From contig BAAHQB010000003.1 in the NCBI GenBank assembly GCA_054601695.1, forward strand, positions 868,001 to 932,000: a stretch of 64,000 bases of DNA, written 5' to 3'. The DNA comes from Amorphochlora amoebiformis. Its lineage: Eukaryota; Cercozoa; Chlorarachniophyceae. The position numbers and the translations under genes were made by a program. Of the stretch, positions 63,641 to 64,000 are shown one piece after another. The notes beneath the pieces are model-generated. The model saw only the letters and a list, made by a program, of their open reading frames with translations. It searched no databases and was not told the DNA's origin. The first letter of the stretch is position 1; each line of letters begins with the position of its first letter.

Positions 63641-63692
63641 AATGTATCTTTATAACACATATATATGTTTATTTATTTGTATATGTTTATAT

Positions 63693-63732
<40 letters not shown>

Positions 63733-63773
63733 GTAAACATATATGGATACATAAAGATATACATCTAAATGTT

Positions 63774-63824
<51 letters not shown>

Positions 63825-63832
63825 ACATAAAT

Positions 63833-63876
<44 letters not shown>

Positions 63877-63944
63877 ATATATATACATACGTACATATAT
63901 ATATGTAGATATATATAAATGTATATACATATACTTATATATAT

Positions 63945-63983
<39 letters not shown>

Positions 63984-64000
63984 CTATATATATATGTATA
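63641..64000. repeat. TA/TG-rich end of the window
   Basis: No exon-like island seen. Confidence 0.85.

Noticed and set aside
62296-63768. Long Ala-Arg frames on both strands
   Set aside because: Translation of (GC)n; no start context, no unique sequence.

Overview
The window is eukaryotic nuclear DNA that looks like pure low-complexity sequence: long (TA)n and TA/TG/CA tracts, (GA)n blocks, arrays of the TTAGGG hexamer in both orientations, a (GC)n block over 1 kb, and many local minisatellites. No open reading frame longer than about 90 codons lies outside repeats, and no rRNA, tRNA, CRISPR or bacterial-type operon is visible. Short islands of normal composition nevertheless carry GT..AG splice sites and open frames, and joining them gives genes. 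GT-AG introns with GTAAGT/GTATGT donors, C/T-rich acceptors and TTAGGG repeats fit an intron-rich eukaryote. I cannot name the lineage.

The main content is one gene on the minus strand that fills about 49.5 kb, from a start codon at 49634 to beyond base 1. Around 57 candidate exons of 21-259 bp (total about 3.2 kb) encode a homologue of C2CD5/CDP138 (C2 domain-containing protein 5). The N-terminal C2 domain is exons 1-6. Further conserved blocks follow in the same order as in animal C2CD5, ending with a block containing ARAHVAARGGN at 449-335. Intron phases match across most junctions; from 15040 down to 335 every assigned junction agrees. The assignment rests on my memory of the family and needs a database search. 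Unsettled junctions remain around 45.5-45.1 kb, 34.1-31.4 kb, 27.6-22.5 kb and 21.4-18.5 kb, where an exon is missing or a frame is wrong.

Upstream of the C2CD5-like gene, and divergent from it, is a plus-strand candidate gene (50099-54185) whose first exon encodes a hydrophobic signal or anchor and whose later exons include small acidic ones. A small minus-strand candidate gene lies at 55481-54651. A second plus-strand candidate (55782 to at least 62293) starts with a signal-peptide-like exon and continues through exons at 57.4, 57.7, 59.3 and 62.3 kb. I do not recognise the products of these three.

The most unusual property is the relation of minisatellites to exons. At more than twenty places a local tandem repeat is made of an exon edge plus its splice site and flanking intron. 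Copies of 3' splice sites lie upstream of the real exon; copies of 5' splice sites lie downstream. Introns therefore carry series of decayed or intact decoy splice sites. Several introns are largely CCCTAA on the sense strand, and most (GA)n and TTAGGG blocks of 0-49 kb are on the plus strand, so the transcribed sense strand is pyrimidine-rich. The far right end (62.3-63.7 kb) is an alternating (TA)n/(GC)n block.
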